Notes: a model not told the origin generated them from the sequence alone. Counted from the stretch's first letter, positions 1-8,432 are shown. The stretch is DNA of 37,168 nt from CAG-533 sp022779465 (GCA_022779465.1 JALFTB010000033.1:1-37168), one strand, 5' to 3'. Program-made: numbers and translations.

Positions 1-14
1 ATAGAAAAAAAGTC

Positions 15-43
15 TTGCATAAATAGTATTTTTTTGATAATAT
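15..43 (+). promoter_or_regulatory. Sigma-A promoter of tRNA-Met
   Basis: TTGCAT at 15-20 and TAATAT at 38-43 are separated by 17 bases. The predicted transcription start (about 50) lies just ahead of the tRNA at 64, as expected for a tRNA promoter. Confidence 0.65.
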
Positions 44-63
44 TATTTTGCAAGCTTATTTAT

Positions 64-140
64 GGCGGTGTAGCTCAGTTGGCTAGAGCATCCGGTTCAT
101 ACCCGGCAGGTCGGGAGTTCAAATCTCTCCGCCGCTACCA
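64..140 (+). tRNA. tRNA-Met (anticodon CAT, elongator type)
   Basis: A complete 77-base cloverleaf is readable. The acceptor stem GGCGGTG pairs with CGCCGCT, the D arm is GCTC...GAGC, the anticodon loop TTCATAC carries CAT at 98-100, and the T arm is GGGAG-TTCAAAT-CTCTC. The CCA end is encoded. Acceptor and loop sequences resemble Bacillus elongator tRNA-Met rather than the initiator. It has its own promoter and terminator and is monocistronic here. Confidence 0.96.
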
Positions 141-177
141 ATAAGATATTAAACTCGAATTATTCGAGTAAAATTTT

Positions 178-206
178 AAAACGACTTTTTAACAAGTCGT
201 TTTTTT
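178..206 (+). terminator. Rho-independent terminator after tRNA-Met
   Basis: Stem ACGACTT (181-187) pairs with AAGTCGT (194-200), followed by six T. A second small hairpin, CTCGAA/TTCGAG at 154-168, lies between it and the tRNA. Confidence 0.85.
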
Positions 207-235
207 GTTATCATATATATAGATAAAGAAAATAA

Positions 236-265
236 TTGTTCTTTTCTACAAATTTTTTTTATAAA
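236..265 (+). promoter_or_regulatory. Possible promoter ahead of an orphan terminator
   Basis: TTGTTC at 236-241 and TATAAA at 260-265 have an 18-base spacer. Transcription from here would hit the terminator at 300-328 after about 50 bases. It could serve as a distal, attenuated promoter for the gene at 370. The region is so AT-rich that a chance match is possible. Confidence 0.3.
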
Positions 266-299
266 ATAATTAATTAAAATAATAATTTAATATTAATTA

Positions 300-328
300 A
301 CAATTGCCTTAAAGCGATTGTTTTTTTA
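300..328 (+). terminator. Hairpin plus T-run upstream of the surface protein gene
   Basis: CAATTGC (301-307) pairs with GCGATTG (314-320) with one G-T wobble, followed by seven T. No gene lies between the tRNA terminator and this one, so it is either an attenuator for the next gene or the end of a very short RNA. Confidence 0.65.
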
Positions 329-346
329 TTGGGGCTGTGTTAAAAT
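318..346 (+). promoter_or_regulatory. Promoter of the surface protein gene
   Basis: TTGTTT at 318-323 and TAAAAT at 341-346 are 17 bases apart. The -35 element overlaps the descending arm and T-run of the hairpin at 300-328. The gene starts 24 bases after the -10 element. Confidence 0.55.
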
Positions 347-369
347 GTTTAAAGAATAGGATGGGTTAA

Positions 370-1803
370 ATGAAAAAGATTAAATTGTTTTTATTTGTTT
401 TATTAGTAATGATTCCTTTTAAAGTTAATGCGGCTATTGCGCTTAGATGTGCACCTGATAATGCTGAATCTGGTAGTGAAATAAATTGTATTTTATATTC
501 ACCAAGTAGTTGTTATTCTTTTGAGGGAACTTTAGCTCTTCCAGAAGGTCTTAGCTTGGTAGAAGTAAGACCTTATAGTGATTTTAAATATACTGGTAAT
601 GGAGTTAATTTATCTTTTTCAGGTCCAGGAAATAATGCTTATGAAAAAATTGCTTTAATGACTATTAAAACTCCTATTATAAAGAGTGATGCAAATTTTG
701 AAATTAAAATTAAAAAGATTAAATTTAAATATTTAAGTAGTGATAAGGATTTTAGTTCTAATGATGATTTAAGAAGTATTATTAAATTAAAAGCTAAAAC
801 TACGACAACAACTAAAAAAACTACTACGACTACCACTGCATCAACAACGACTACAACAACTAAAAAGGTTAATTTTATTTTAACTTTAGATGCTAATGGT
901 GGTAATTTGGATAAACAAACAGTTTCTTGTACTCCATCTGGGGGAACTTGTGATGTCGATTTAAGCAGTATTAATATGCCTACTAGAGATAACTATATTT
1001 TTAAGGGTTGGGGCATCAATAAAGAGTGTACTAGTGGAACTGCCGGGGTTGTTAATTTAACAGGTGATTTAACTTATTATGCTTGTTGGTCTGGTGAAAG
1101 TAGTGTTGATAAAACTATTTTACTTAATTCTTTAACTATTAAGGATCAAGAGTTTGTATTTAATAAAGATGTTTTTGAATATGATTTAAAGGTAGATAGT
1201 GATGTTACTAAGTTAGATGTTGAAGCAGTAGCTGGGGAAGGTATTAAGGTTGATATTAGTGGTAATGATAATTTAACTAGTGGTAATAATACTATTATAA
1301 TTACTTTAACTAAAGGTAATGCTTATAATATTTATAAGATTAATGTTTTAAAGAATGATGGTTCTGCTAATAATGTAGGTGATAGAACTTTGAGTTCTTT
1401 AAATATTAATGGTTATAATCTTAATTTTGATAGTTTAATTTTTAATTATTCTTTGAAGGTTGAAAATGATACTAAAGTTTTAGATATTACGCCTACGTTA
1501 ACTAATGGTAATTATACTTATGAGATTATTGGTAATGATAATTTAAAGAATGGTAGTGTGATTAAGATTGTTATTACGGACTTAACTAATCAGACTAATA
1601 CTTATTCTATTACGATTGTTAAATCTAATATTTTTGATGAGTATAAGCTTTATTTTATGATTGGTGGAGCTGTTATAGTATGTCTTATTATTTACTTTAT
1701 TGTAGGTGCTAAAATGAAGAAAAATAAACAAAACAAACCTAATAGTGTTAAAGTTAAAAATGATGATAATAAAACTGAACAAATTGAGGTATTAAATGTG
1801 TAA
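370..1803 (+). CDS. Modular secreted, membrane-anchored surface protein
   Basis: This 477-residue protein is predicted to be exported and tethered by a C-terminal membrane helix. In order: signal peptide (1-21, cleavage near VNA-A); an N-terminal beta-rich cohesin-like region (about 22-140); a Thr-rich linker (144-166); a Listeria-Bacteroides (InlB B-type/Flg_new) repeat at about 167-240, recognised by GWG and TYYACW; two cadherin-like beta-sandwich repeats (about 251-327 and 340-418) sharing a GND-NL-G pattern; a transmembrane helix (427-446); and a Lys/Asn-rich cytoplasmic tail. There is no LPXTG motif. The start has an AGGATG Shine-Dalgarno site. The architecture suggests adhesion or a structural surface role, but the ligand is unknown. 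The gene is monocistronic between its own promoter and terminator. Confidence 0.8.
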   Translation: MKKIKLFLFVLLVMIPFKVNAAIALRCAPDNAESGSEINCILYSPSSCYSFEGTLALPEGLSLVEVRPYSDFKYTGNGVNLSFSGPGNNAYEKIALMTIKTPIIKSDANFEIKIKKIKFKYLSSDKDFSSNDDLRSIIKLKAKTTTTTKKTTTTTTASTTTTTTKKVNFILTLDANGGNLDKQTVSCTPSGGTCDVDLSSINMPTRDNYIFKGWGINKECTSGTAGVVNLTGDLTYYACWSGESSVDKTILLNSLTIKDQEFVFNKDVFEYDLKVDSDVTKLDVEAVAGEGIKVDISGNDNLTSGNNTIIITLTKGNAYNIYKINVLKNDGSANNVGDRTLSSLNINGYNLNFDSLIFNYSLKVENDTKVLDITPTLTNGNYTYEIIGNDNLKNGSVIKIVITDLTNQTNTYSITIVKSNIFDEYKLYFMIGGAVIVCLIIYFIVGAKMKKNKQNKPNSVKVKNDDNKTEQIEVLNV

Positions 1804-1831
1804 ACTCTAGTCAATGATTAGAGTTTTTTTA
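1801..1831 (+). terminator. Terminator of the surface protein gene
   Basis: ACTCTA (1804-1809) pairs with TAGAGT (1819-1824), followed by a T-run. The stem begins inside the stop codon region. Confidence 0.8.
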
Positions 1832-1843
1832 GTTTTTTTATAG

Positions 1844-1849
1844 TATAAT
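1844..1849 (+). promoter_or_regulatory. -10 element of the xerD operon
   Basis: TATAAT lies at 1844-1849, 16 bases before the xerD start codon. I see no good -35 match upstream, where the preceding terminator sits. Confidence 0.45.
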
Positions 1850-1865
1850 AATATAGTGGGGTAGT

Positions 1866-2753
1866 ATGAAGGATATTATATATGAATTTTTAGACTATAT
1901 TTTATTAGAAAGAAAGTATTCTGACTTTACGGAAACTAGTTATGAATTAGATTTATTTAAGTATGAAGAATATTTAAATGATCATAAGATTAATTATTTG
2001 AAAGTAAATTATAATAATATTAGTGATTTTATTATTTATTTAAAAAAGAGTGGATATAAGAGTACTTCTATTAATAGAATGCTTAGTACTTTAAGAAGTT
2101 TTTACAGGTATTTAGAAAAGAATAAGAAAATAATAAATAATCCTTTTAGTATGGTTAGTAGTTTAAAGACTGAGAAAAGATTACCTAATTATTTTAAATA
2201 TGATGAGTTTAATAAAATGATTGATACTTTAGATGATAGTCCTTTAGATATTAGAAATAGACTTATTTTAGAGATGTTACTGGCAACCGGGCTTAGAGTT
2301 AGTGAACTTGCTAATATTAAAATTAATGATATTGATTATTTAAATCAAGAAATTAAAGTAATGGGAAAAGGTAGTAAAGAAAGAATTGTTTATTATGGTT
2401 CTTATGCTGCTGATAGTTTAGATAAGTATATAAATGAATCTAGAAATATTTTATTAAATGGTAGAGAGTCTCAATATTTATTTATTAATAATAATGGTGG
2501 TAATTTAACAACAAGGGGAATTAGATTAATAATAGATAATATTGTTAAAAAGGCTTGTATTAATTCGAAGGTATCTCCTCATACTTTTAGACATACTTTT
2601 GCTACGATGATGCTTAATGAGGGGTGTGATATTAAAAGTGTTCAGGAGTTACTTGGACATAGTAGTTTAAGTACAACTGGTATTTATACGCATTTAACTA
2701 ATGAGGAAGTAAGGAGAGCTTATTTAAATGCTCATCCTAGAGCGAAGGAGTAG
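1866..2753 (+). CDS. xerD: Tyrosine recombinase XerD/XerC
   Basis: This site-specific tyrosine recombinase probably resolves chromosome dimers at dif. At 295 residues it has the standard Xer length: an N-terminal SAM-like core-binding domain (about 1-90) and a C-terminal catalytic domain. The full active site is visible: R144 (in TGLRVSE), K168, H239 and R242 (HTFRH), H265 (LLGHSS) and nucleophile Y274 (GIYTH). A GGGG-type Shine-Dalgarno site precedes the ATG. It is first in a run with a small membrane protein gene (3-base gap) and ppdK. No attachment sites or mobile-element genes adjoin it, favouring a housekeeping Xer over an integrase. XerC and XerD cannot be separated with certainty by eye. 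Confidence 0.92.
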   Translation: MKDIIYEFLDYILLERKYSDFTETSYELDLFKYEEYLNDHKINYLKVNYNNISDFIIYLKKSGYKSTSINRMLSTLRSFYRYLEKNKKIINNPFSMVSSLKTEKRLPNYFKYDEFNKMIDTLDDSPLDIRNRLILEMLLATGLRVSELANIKINDIDYLNQEIKVMGKGSKERIVYYGSYAADSLDKYINESRNILLNGRESQYLFINNNGGNLTTRGIRLIIDNIVKKACINSKVSPHTFRHTFATMMLNEGCDIKSVQELLGHSSLSTTGIYTHLTNEEVRRAYLNAHPRAKE

Positions 2754-2756
2754 TTT

Positions 2757-3431
2757 ATGGAAGATAGAGAAACTAAATATTTAGCAGCTGTATTTGGAGT
2801 TGTAATATTTGTTATTTTATTAATTATTGTTTTGGCTTTAATGAATACTTCGACAGCTTTTAATCATGCTGATTATGATGTGCCAACAAGTATTACTACA
2901 ACGACTAAACATGAATTAAATGAAAATGATAAGATTAGATATAATGCTAATTTATCTGAAAAGGATTTCTTGATAGCAATTAATAATGTAATTAAGGATA
3001 AAATAAGTTATAATGGTGTTGATTTGCTAGATAATGATGAAACTAAATTTATATTTATATATTCTTATTTAAAAAATAGAGAAGATATTGACAAAATAGA
3101 TAGTACTTTAATTCAAAATTATGCGATGAGAATATTTAGAATTAATTTAGATAGCAATCAAATAAGTCCTTATTATAGTGATGATAATTACTATTATGAT
3201 ATAGATAATAACATTCAATATATTTTAAAAGTTACTGATATTAGAGAAAAGGAAAACTTTACTTATATTGATGTTGATATATTAGGATATAGTGAAGAAT
3301 TAATTGATAGTTCAATTACTAATTATTCTAATAATTTGATTATTAAAACTGGGACAATAATAGCTCAGAATATTGATGGTCAATTGTATTTAAGTTCATT
3401 TACATTAGAAAATAGGGAGGATGAAAGATAA
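2757..3431 (+). CDS. Single-pass membrane protein with extracellular domain, unknown function
   Basis: This 224-residue protein has a short charged N-terminus, one transmembrane helix at about 11-30, a Thr-rich stretch (around 44-50) and a predicted extracellular domain rich in Asn, Asp, Ile and Tyr. I recognise no enzyme motif or named family. The start has an AAGGAG site within the end of xerD, and the stop codon overlaps the ppdK ATG by one base, so it is probably co-transcribed with both. The helix followed by a Thr-rich linker is shared with the proteins at 370 and 24044. Confidence 0.75.
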   Translation: MEDRETKYLAAVFGVVIFVILLIIVLALMNTSTAFNHADYDVPTSITTTTKHELNENDKIRYNANLSEKDFLIAINNVIKDKISYNGVDLLDNDETKFIFIYSYLKNREDIDKIDSTLIQNYAMRIFRINLDSNQISPYYSDDNYYYDIDNNIQYILKVTDIREKENFTYIDVDILGYSEELIDSSITNYSNNLIIKTGTIIAQNIDGQLYLSSFTLENREDER

Positions 3432-6070
3432 TGACAAAGTTTGTTTATTTATTTAATGAAGGAAATGCAGAAATGAAAAATCTTTTAGGAGGTAAAGGAG
3501 CTAATTTAGCAGAAATGACTAATTTAGGGTTACCAATTCCTCAAGGATTTACAGTAACTACTGAAGCTTGTACTGATTATTATAATTCTGGTAAGAAAAT
3601 TACTGATGAAATTAAAGATCAAATTTTTGAAGCTTTAGGTAAATTAGAAGAAGAACAAGGCAAGAAATTTGGTGATGAAAGTGATCCATTATTAGTATCT
3701 GTAAGAAGTGGTGCTAGAGTGTCTATGCCAGGTATGATGGATACTATATTAAATTTAGGTTTAAATGATGTAAGCGTAGAAGGATTTGCTAAGAAGACTG
3801 GTAATGCAAGATTTGCTTATGATTCTTATCGTAGATTTATTCAAATGTATTCTGATGTTGTTATGGAAGTTAATAAATCTTTCTTCGAAAAGATTATTGA
3901 TGAATTAAAACATGAAAAAGGTATTAAGTTTGATAGTGAACTTACTACAGAGGATTTGCAAGAATTGGTTAAAAGATTTAAAAAAGTTTATAGTGACCAT
4001 ATGAATGGTGAGGAATTTCCACAAGATGTTAATGAACAATTAATGGGTGCAGTTAAGGCTGTATTTCGATCTTGGGATAATCCGAGAGCTAATGTTTATC
4101 GAAGAATGAATGATATTCCTAGTGATTGGGGTACTGCGGTTAATATTCAAACTATGGTATTTGGTAATATGGGAGATACTTCAGGAACTGGAGTAGCATT
4201 TACAAGAAATCCATCTACTGGAGAAAAAGGTATTTATGGTGAGTATTTAATTAATGCTCAAGGAGAGGATGTTGTTGCTGGAGTTAGAACTCCTCAACCG
4301 ATTGCAAAACTTGCTGAGGATTTACCTGAATGTTATAAAGAATTTATTGAAATTGCTCATAGATTAGAAAATCATTATAAAGACATGCAAGATATGGAAT
4401 TTACTATTCAAGAAGGTAAATTATATTTCTTACAAACTAGAAATGGTAAGAGAACTGCTCCTGCAGCTATTAAGATTGCTTGTGATTTAGTTGATGAGGG
4501 AATGATTACTCCTGAAGAAGCTGTTTTAAGAATTGACGCTAAGAGTTTAGATCAATTATTACATCCAATGTTTGATCAAGAAGCTTTAGCTCATGGTGAA
4601 GTTATTGGTGAAGCTCTTCCAGCATCTCCAGGTGCAGCAGCTGGTAAGATTTATTTTACAGCTGAGGATGCTAAAAAAGCAGGTAAAGGTGGCAAGGGTG
4701 AAAGAGTTATTCTTGTTAGATTAGAAACTACTCCAGAAGATATTGAAGGTATGGTTGCTTCTCAAGGTGTTTTAACTGTTCGTGGTGGTATGACTAGTCA
4801 TGCGGCAGTAGTTGCCCGTGGTATGGGAACTTGTTGTGTTTCTGGATGTGGTGATATTGCAATTGATGAACATGCTAAAGTATTCACATTACATGGGGAA
4901 ACTTTCCATGAAGGAGATTATATTTCTTTAGATGGATCAACAGGTAAAATATATAAAGGTGATATTAAAACTGTTGATGCTTCTGTAAGTGGTGATTTTG
5001 GAAGAATTATGGCTTGGGCTGATGAGTATCGTAAGTTAGGAGTTAGAACTAATGCTGATAATCCTAGAGATACTAAGAAAGCAATTGAACTTGGTGCTGA
5101 AGGTATTGGTTTATGTAGAACTGAGCATATGTTTTTTGAAGAAGAAAGAATTCCTAAAATTAGAAGAATGATTTTAGCTGATACATTTGATGAAAGAGAA
5201 AAAGCTTTAAATGAATTAATTCCTTTCCAAAAAAGTGATTTTGAACAAATGTATAGAGAACTTAAAGGTTTACCTATGACTGTTAGATATTTAGATCCTC
5301 CTCTACATGAGTTCTTACCAACTGAGGAAAATGATATTATTGCTTTAGCTAAGGAGATGAATGTTACTCCAGAAAGATTACATCAAAAGATTAGTGAATT
5401 ACATGAATTTAATCCAATGATGGGTCATAGAGGTTGTCGTTTAGCAGTTACTTATCCTGAAATTGCTAAGATGCAAACTAGAGCTTTAATTGAAGCTGCG
5501 ATAAATGTTTCTCGTGAACTTGGTATTGAAATTGTTCCAGAAATTATGATTCCTTTAGTAGGAGAAGTAAAAGAATTAAAGTTTGTTAAAGATATCGTTG
5601 TTGAAACTGCTGAAAAAGTTAAAGCCGAAATGGGCAGTGATATGAAATATCATATTGGTACAATGATTGAAATTCCTAGAGCTGCACTTTTAGCTGATGA
5701 GATTGCTCGTGAAGCTGATTTCTTCTCATTTGGCACTAATGATTTAACACAAATGACATTTGGTTTCTCTAGAGATGATGCTGGCAAATTCTTACCTTCA
5801 TATTATGAAAATAAAATTTATGAATTCGATCCATTTGCTAAGTTAGATCAGAATGGTGTTGGTAAATTAGTTTCAATGGCTGCTAAACTAGGTAGAGAAA
5901 CTAGACCTGATATTAAACTTGGTATTTGTGGTGAACATGGTGGAGAACCATCAAGTGTTGAATTCTGTCATAGAGTAGGACTTAATTATGTATCATGCTC
6001 TCCATATAGAGTTCCAATTGCTAAGTTAGCTGCTGCACAAGCCGCAATCAAAGATAAAAACAATAAATAA
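3431..6070 (+). CDS. ppdK: Pyruvate, phosphate dikinase
   Basis: The enzyme (EC 2.7.9.1) interconverts pyruvate + ATP + Pi and PEP + AMP + PPi in central carbon metabolism. At 879 residues it is full length. An N-terminal ATP-grasp domain has K22 in GGKGANLAEM. The swivelling phosphohistidine domain has catalytic H457 in GGMTSHAAV, with T455 as the usual regulatory threonine. The C-terminal PEP/pyruvate TIM barrel carries GLCRTEHMF, PEIMIPLVGE, GTNDLTQ and CGEHGGEP. A strong GGGAGGA site precedes the start. No gene for a PDRP-type regulatory kinase/phosphatase is present nearby, so control by T455 phosphorylation is unsupported here. It ends its operon at a clear terminator. Confidence 0.98.
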   Translation: MTKFVYLFNEGNAEMKNLLGGKGANLAEMTNLGLPIPQGFTVTTEACTDYYNSGKKITDEIKDQIFEALGKLEEEQGKKFGDESDPLLVSVRSGARVSMPGMMDTILNLGLNDVSVEGFAKKTGNARFAYDSYRRFIQMYSDVVMEVNKSFFEKIIDELKHEKGIKFDSELTTEDLQELVKRFKKVYSDHMNGEEFPQDVNEQLMGAVKAVFRSWDNPRANVYRRMNDIPSDWGTAVNIQTMVFGNMGDTSGTGVAFTRNPSTGEKGIYGEYLINAQGEDVVAGVRTPQPIAKLAEDLPECYKEFIEIAHRLENHYKDMQDMEFTIQEGKLYFLQTRNGKRTAPAAIKIACDLVDEGMITPEEAVLRIDAKSLDQLLHPMFDQEALAHGEVIGEALPASPGAAAGKIYFTAEDAKKAGKGGKGERVILVRLETTPEDIEGMVASQGVLTVRGGMTSHAAVVARGMGTCCVSGCGDIAIDEHAKVFTLHGETFHEGDYISLDGSTGKIYKGDIKTVDASVSGDFGRIMAWADEYRKLGVRTNADNPRDTKKAIELGAEGIGLCRTEHMFFEEERIPKIRRMILADTFDEREKALNELIPFQKSDFEQMYRELKGLPMTVRYLDPPLHEFLPTEENDIIALAKEMNVTPERLHQKISELHEFNPMMGHRGCRLAVTYPEIAKMQTRALIEAAINVSRELGIEIVPEIMIPLVGEVKELKFVKDIVVETAEKVKAEMGSDMKYHIGTMIEIPRAALLADEIAREADFFSFGTNDLTQMTFGFSRDDAGKFLPSYYENKIYEFDPFAKLDQNGVGKLVSMAAKLGRETRPDIKLGICGEHGGEPSSVEFCHRVGLNYVSCSPYRVPIAKLAAAQAAIKDKNNK

Positions 6071-6071
6071 T

Positions 6072-6097
6072 AAAAGTTGGTCAAAGCCAGCTTTTTT
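6072..6097 (+). terminator. Terminator after ppdK
   Basis: AAAGTTGG and CCAGCTTT form a stem around a CAAA-containing loop, with one wobble pair, followed by six T. Confidence 0.8.
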
Positions 6098-6110
6098 GTG
6101 CTTAGTTAAG

Positions 6111-6139
6111 TGGAAAAATATTGGAAAATATGATATAAT
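6111..6139 (+). promoter_or_regulatory. Promoter of the fic gene
   Basis: A consensus TATAAT lies at 6134-6139. A weak -35 element, TGGAAA, lies at 6111-6116 with 17-base spacing. The Shine-Dalgarno site AGAGGTGAT and the ATG at 6165 follow. Confidence 0.5.
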
Positions 6140-6164
6140 ATAAACCTATGTTAGAGGTGATAAG

Positions 6165-6773
6165 ATGCTTGAGAATAAACTTGGGATTTCTAATGAAGTT
6201 GAACTTGCTAAAGAAGAAGAAAGAATTACTAAATTAAAAGCATTAGAATTATTTGATTCTGGTAAGATAAATGATTTTGAAGTTGGAACGACTAAAGGTT
6301 TATGTGATATCCACAAATATTTATTTGAAGATATTTATTATTTTGCTGGAGAAATAAGAAAAGTAAATATTGCTAAAGGTAATTTTAGATTTGCTGCTGT
6401 ACTTTATTTAAATGATGTTTTATCACGTATCGATAATATGAAACAAGATACTTTTGAAGATATTGTTAAAAAATATGTTGAGATGAATATAGCCCATCCT
6501 TTTAGAGAAGGAAATGGAAGAAGTACTCGAATTTGGTTGGATATGATTTTAAAAAATAAAATTGGTATGGTTATTGATTGGAGTAAAATAAACAAAGAAG
6601 ATTATTTATTAGGAATGGAAAGAAGTCCGGTTAAAGATACGGAAATTATGCTACTTTTAAAAAATGCTTTAACTGATAAAATTAATGATAGGGAAGTTTA
6701 TATGAAAGGTATAGATACAAGTTATAAATATGAGGGATATAGTACCTATACGATGAATGAGTTAGATAAATAA
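6165..6773 (+). CDS. fic: Fic-domain protein adenylyltransferase, class III (C-terminal inhibitory helix)
   Basis: Fic enzymes transfer AMP from ATP to Ser/Thr/Tyr hydroxyls of target proteins. This 202-residue protein has the complete catalytic motif HPFREGNGR with base H111 and the phosphate-binding GNGR. The C-terminus carries S-Y-K-Y-E-G (186-191), matching the (S/T)xxxE(G/N) autoinhibitory motif. Its C-terminal position is that of class III Fic proteins such as Neisseria NmFic, where the helix also holds auto-AMPylated tyrosines. Y187, Y189 and Y192 are candidates here. No separate antitoxin gene flanks it, consistent with built-in inhibition. It has its own promoter and a strong AGAGGTGAT site. 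The target protein is unknown. Confidence 0.9.
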   Translation: MLENKLGISNEVELAKEEERITKLKALELFDSGKINDFEVGTTKGLCDIHKYLFEDIYYFAGEIRKVNIAKGNFRFAAVLYLNDVLSRIDNMKQDTFEDIVKKYVEMNIAHPFREGNGRSTRIWLDMILKNKIGMVIDWSKINKEDYLLGMERSPVKDTEIMLLLKNALTDKINDREVYMKGIDTSYKYEGYSTYTMNELDK

Positions 6774-6834
6774 AAGTCATGAAATAATGATGATTAATAG
6801 AAATAATTATTAATGAATATGGTGGTTGATTATA

Positions 6835-7326
6835 ATGGTTCCTTCAAAAATTAAACCGTTTTTTAAAGTTGATTATATTAAAAATGATATTATTTCAGGG
6901 AGCATTAATTGTTGTAAAGAGAATAACTTTAAGATTTATTATACTGGAATGATAGAAAAAAATATTATTTTAGGTACGTATTTGTGTGAGAAAAATGATG
7001 CCATAGAGTTATGTGTAAAATGTAGTAAATGTGGTCGATTGATTTCAGTTTTTAATAGTTGTCAAGATGGCTATGATGCTTGTTGTCTTGATAGTGAAAT
7101 TTCTAGAAATCTTAATGAAACTGAAGACAAAAATAAACTTTTAAATTGTAATCGTTGTAATGGTGATAATTTTTCAGTTTTTATAAAGTATGAGTATCCT
7201 GATGAAGAAGAATTAAAAGAGCTTGGATTTAAAGATATATCTAATGCATTTATTTGGATAACTATTTCACTTACTTGCAATAATTGCGGAAAGAAATATA
7301 AAAGGTTTATTGATTTTGAATCTTAG
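6835..7326 (+). CDS. Zinc-ribbon-like protein of unknown function
   Basis: From ATG 6835 the protein is 163 residues. That start has GGTGG at 6821-6825 nine bases upstream. An in-frame TTG at 6826 overlaps this site and is rejected. The sequence has several CxxC pairs: a CVKCSKC cluster mid-protein, CNRC, and near the C-terminus CNNC. The last two pairs could form a zinc ribbon. There are no membrane segments. The final TCNNCGKKYKRF resembles a ribbon knuckle. I recognise no named family. It follows fic by about 60 bases without a terminator, so the two may share a transcript. Confidence 0.7.
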   Translation: MVPSKIKPFFKVDYIKNDIISGSINCCKENNFKIYYTGMIEKNIILGTYLCEKNDAIELCVKCSKCGRLISVFNSCQDGYDACCLDSEISRNLNETEDKNKLLNCNRCNGDNFSVFIKYEYPDEEELKELGFKDISNAFIWITISLTCNNCGKKYKRFIDFES

Positions 7327-7335
7327 TTTGTAAAT

Positions 7336-7361
7336 AAAGGTCATCAAAGATGACTTTTTTT
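7336..7361 (+). terminator. Terminator before galE
   Basis: AAGGTCATC (7337-7345) pairs with GATGACTTT around an AAA loop, followed by a T-run. Confidence 0.85.
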
Positions 7362-7363
7362 GT

Positions 7364-7393
7364 TTGTTAGTAATGTGAAGATTATGTTATAAT
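7364..7393 (+). promoter_or_regulatory. Promoter of galE
   Basis: TTGTTA at 7364-7369 and TATAAT at 7388-7393 are separated by 18 bases. Confidence 0.65.
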
Positions 7394-7419
7394 GTTTTTA
7401 AGAATAGGATGTGATTATT

Positions 7420-8430
7420 TTGAGATTATTAGTTACTGGTGGAACAGGGTATATTGGTAGTCATACAGTTTGTGAATTATTAGATCAAGGATATGAAGTT
7501 GTCATTGTTGATAATTTATATAATTCTAAAATTGAAGTACTTGATAGTATAAAAGAGATAACAGGTAAAGATGTGAAATTTTATCAAGTTGATGTATGTG
7601 ATAAGAAGCTATTAAATCAAATATTTGAAGAAAATGAAATTGATGGAGTTATTCATTTTGCTGGTTATAAAGCAGTTGGAGAATCAGTTAAAAAACCTTT
7701 GATGTATTATCGAAATAATTTGGATTCAACTTTGACTTTATTAGAGGTTATGAGTGAACATAATGTTAAAAATTTGGTTTTTTCTAGTAGTGCGACTGTT
7801 TATGGAGAACAAGAGGTTCCTAAATGTGTAGAGACTATGAAGAAAGGTGAAACCACTAACCCTTATGGTGAAACTAAAACTGTTATTGAAAGAATTTTAG
7901 AAGATGTTTATGTTTCTGATCATGATTGGAAGATTACTATTTTAAGATATTTTAATCCAGTTGGAGCTCATAAATCTGGTTTAATTGGAGAAAATCCGAA
8001 TGGAATACCAAATAATTTGATGCCTTATATTTTAAAGGTTTCAGTTGGTGAACTTGAGAAGTTAACTATTTTTGGAAATGATTATGATACACCTGATGGT
8101 ACATGTATTAGAGATTATATTCATGTTGTTGATTTAGCAAAAGGACATTTAGCAGCAATAGATCATGCAATTAAAAATGATGCTGGTGTATATATTTATA
8201 ATTTGGGTACTGGTAATGGTGTTTCTGTTACGGAAATGGTTACTACTTTTGAAAGAGTTAATAATCTTAAACTTAATTATGTTTATGGTGAAAGACGTGA
8301 AGGTGATTTACCAATTATTTATTCTGATGCGACTAAAGCAGAGAAAGAATTAGGTTGGAAAACAACTAAAACTTTAGAAGATATGTGCCGTGATAGTTAT
8401 GAATTTATGTTAAAAGAAATTAGTAAATAG
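7420..8430 (+). CDS. galE: UDP-glucose 4-epimerase (TTG start)
   Basis: GalE interconverts UDP-glucose and UDP-galactose using bound NAD, in the Leloir pathway and in supplying galactosyl units for surface glycans. The protein is 336 residues from TTG 7420. That start places the Rossmann motif GGTGYIGSH at residues 7-15 and follows AGGATG (7406-7411) by eight bases. The in-frame GTG at 7411 would lie at the Shine-Dalgarno site itself. The catalytic residues S124, Y149 and K153 (YGETK) fall at the same numbers as in E. coli GalE. It is monocistronic between its own promoter and terminator, with no galK or galT nearby. Confidence 0.96.
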   Translation: MRLLVTGGTGYIGSHTVCELLDQGYEVVIVDNLYNSKIEVLDSIKEITGKDVKFYQVDVCDKKLLNQIFEENEIDGVIHFAGYKAVGESVKKPLMYYRNNLDSTLTLLEVMSEHNVKNLVFSSSATVYGEQEVPKCVETMKKGETTNPYGETKTVIERILEDVYVSDHDWKITILRYFNPVGAHKSGLIGENPNGIPNNLMPYILKVSVGELEKLTIFGNDYDTPDGTCIRDYIHVVDLAKGHLAAIDHAIKNDAGVYIYNLGTGNGVSVTEMVTTFERVNNLKLNYVYGERREGDLPIIYSDATKAEKELGWKTTKTLEDMCRDSYEFMLKEISK

Positions 8431-8432
8431 TG

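Noticed and set aside
639..836. Minus-strand Val-rich ORF
   Set aside because: It is antisense to the Thr-rich linker of the surface protein, has no Shine-Dalgarno site and simply mirrors ACT/ACA codons.
799..866. Low-complexity ACT/ACG/ACA run as a CRISPR or tandem-repeat locus
   Set aside because: It is in frame and encodes the Thr/Lys linker; there are no spacers or regular repeat units.
1866..2753. xerD-like gene as an integrase of a mobile element
   Set aside because: No excisionase, repeats, tRNA-derived attachment site or cargo adjoin it; standard Xer length and housekeeping neighbours argue against it.
6404..6595. Minus-strand ORF inside the fic gene
   Set aside because: Antisense shadow of a well-conserved catalytic domain without a Shine-Dalgarno site or promoter.
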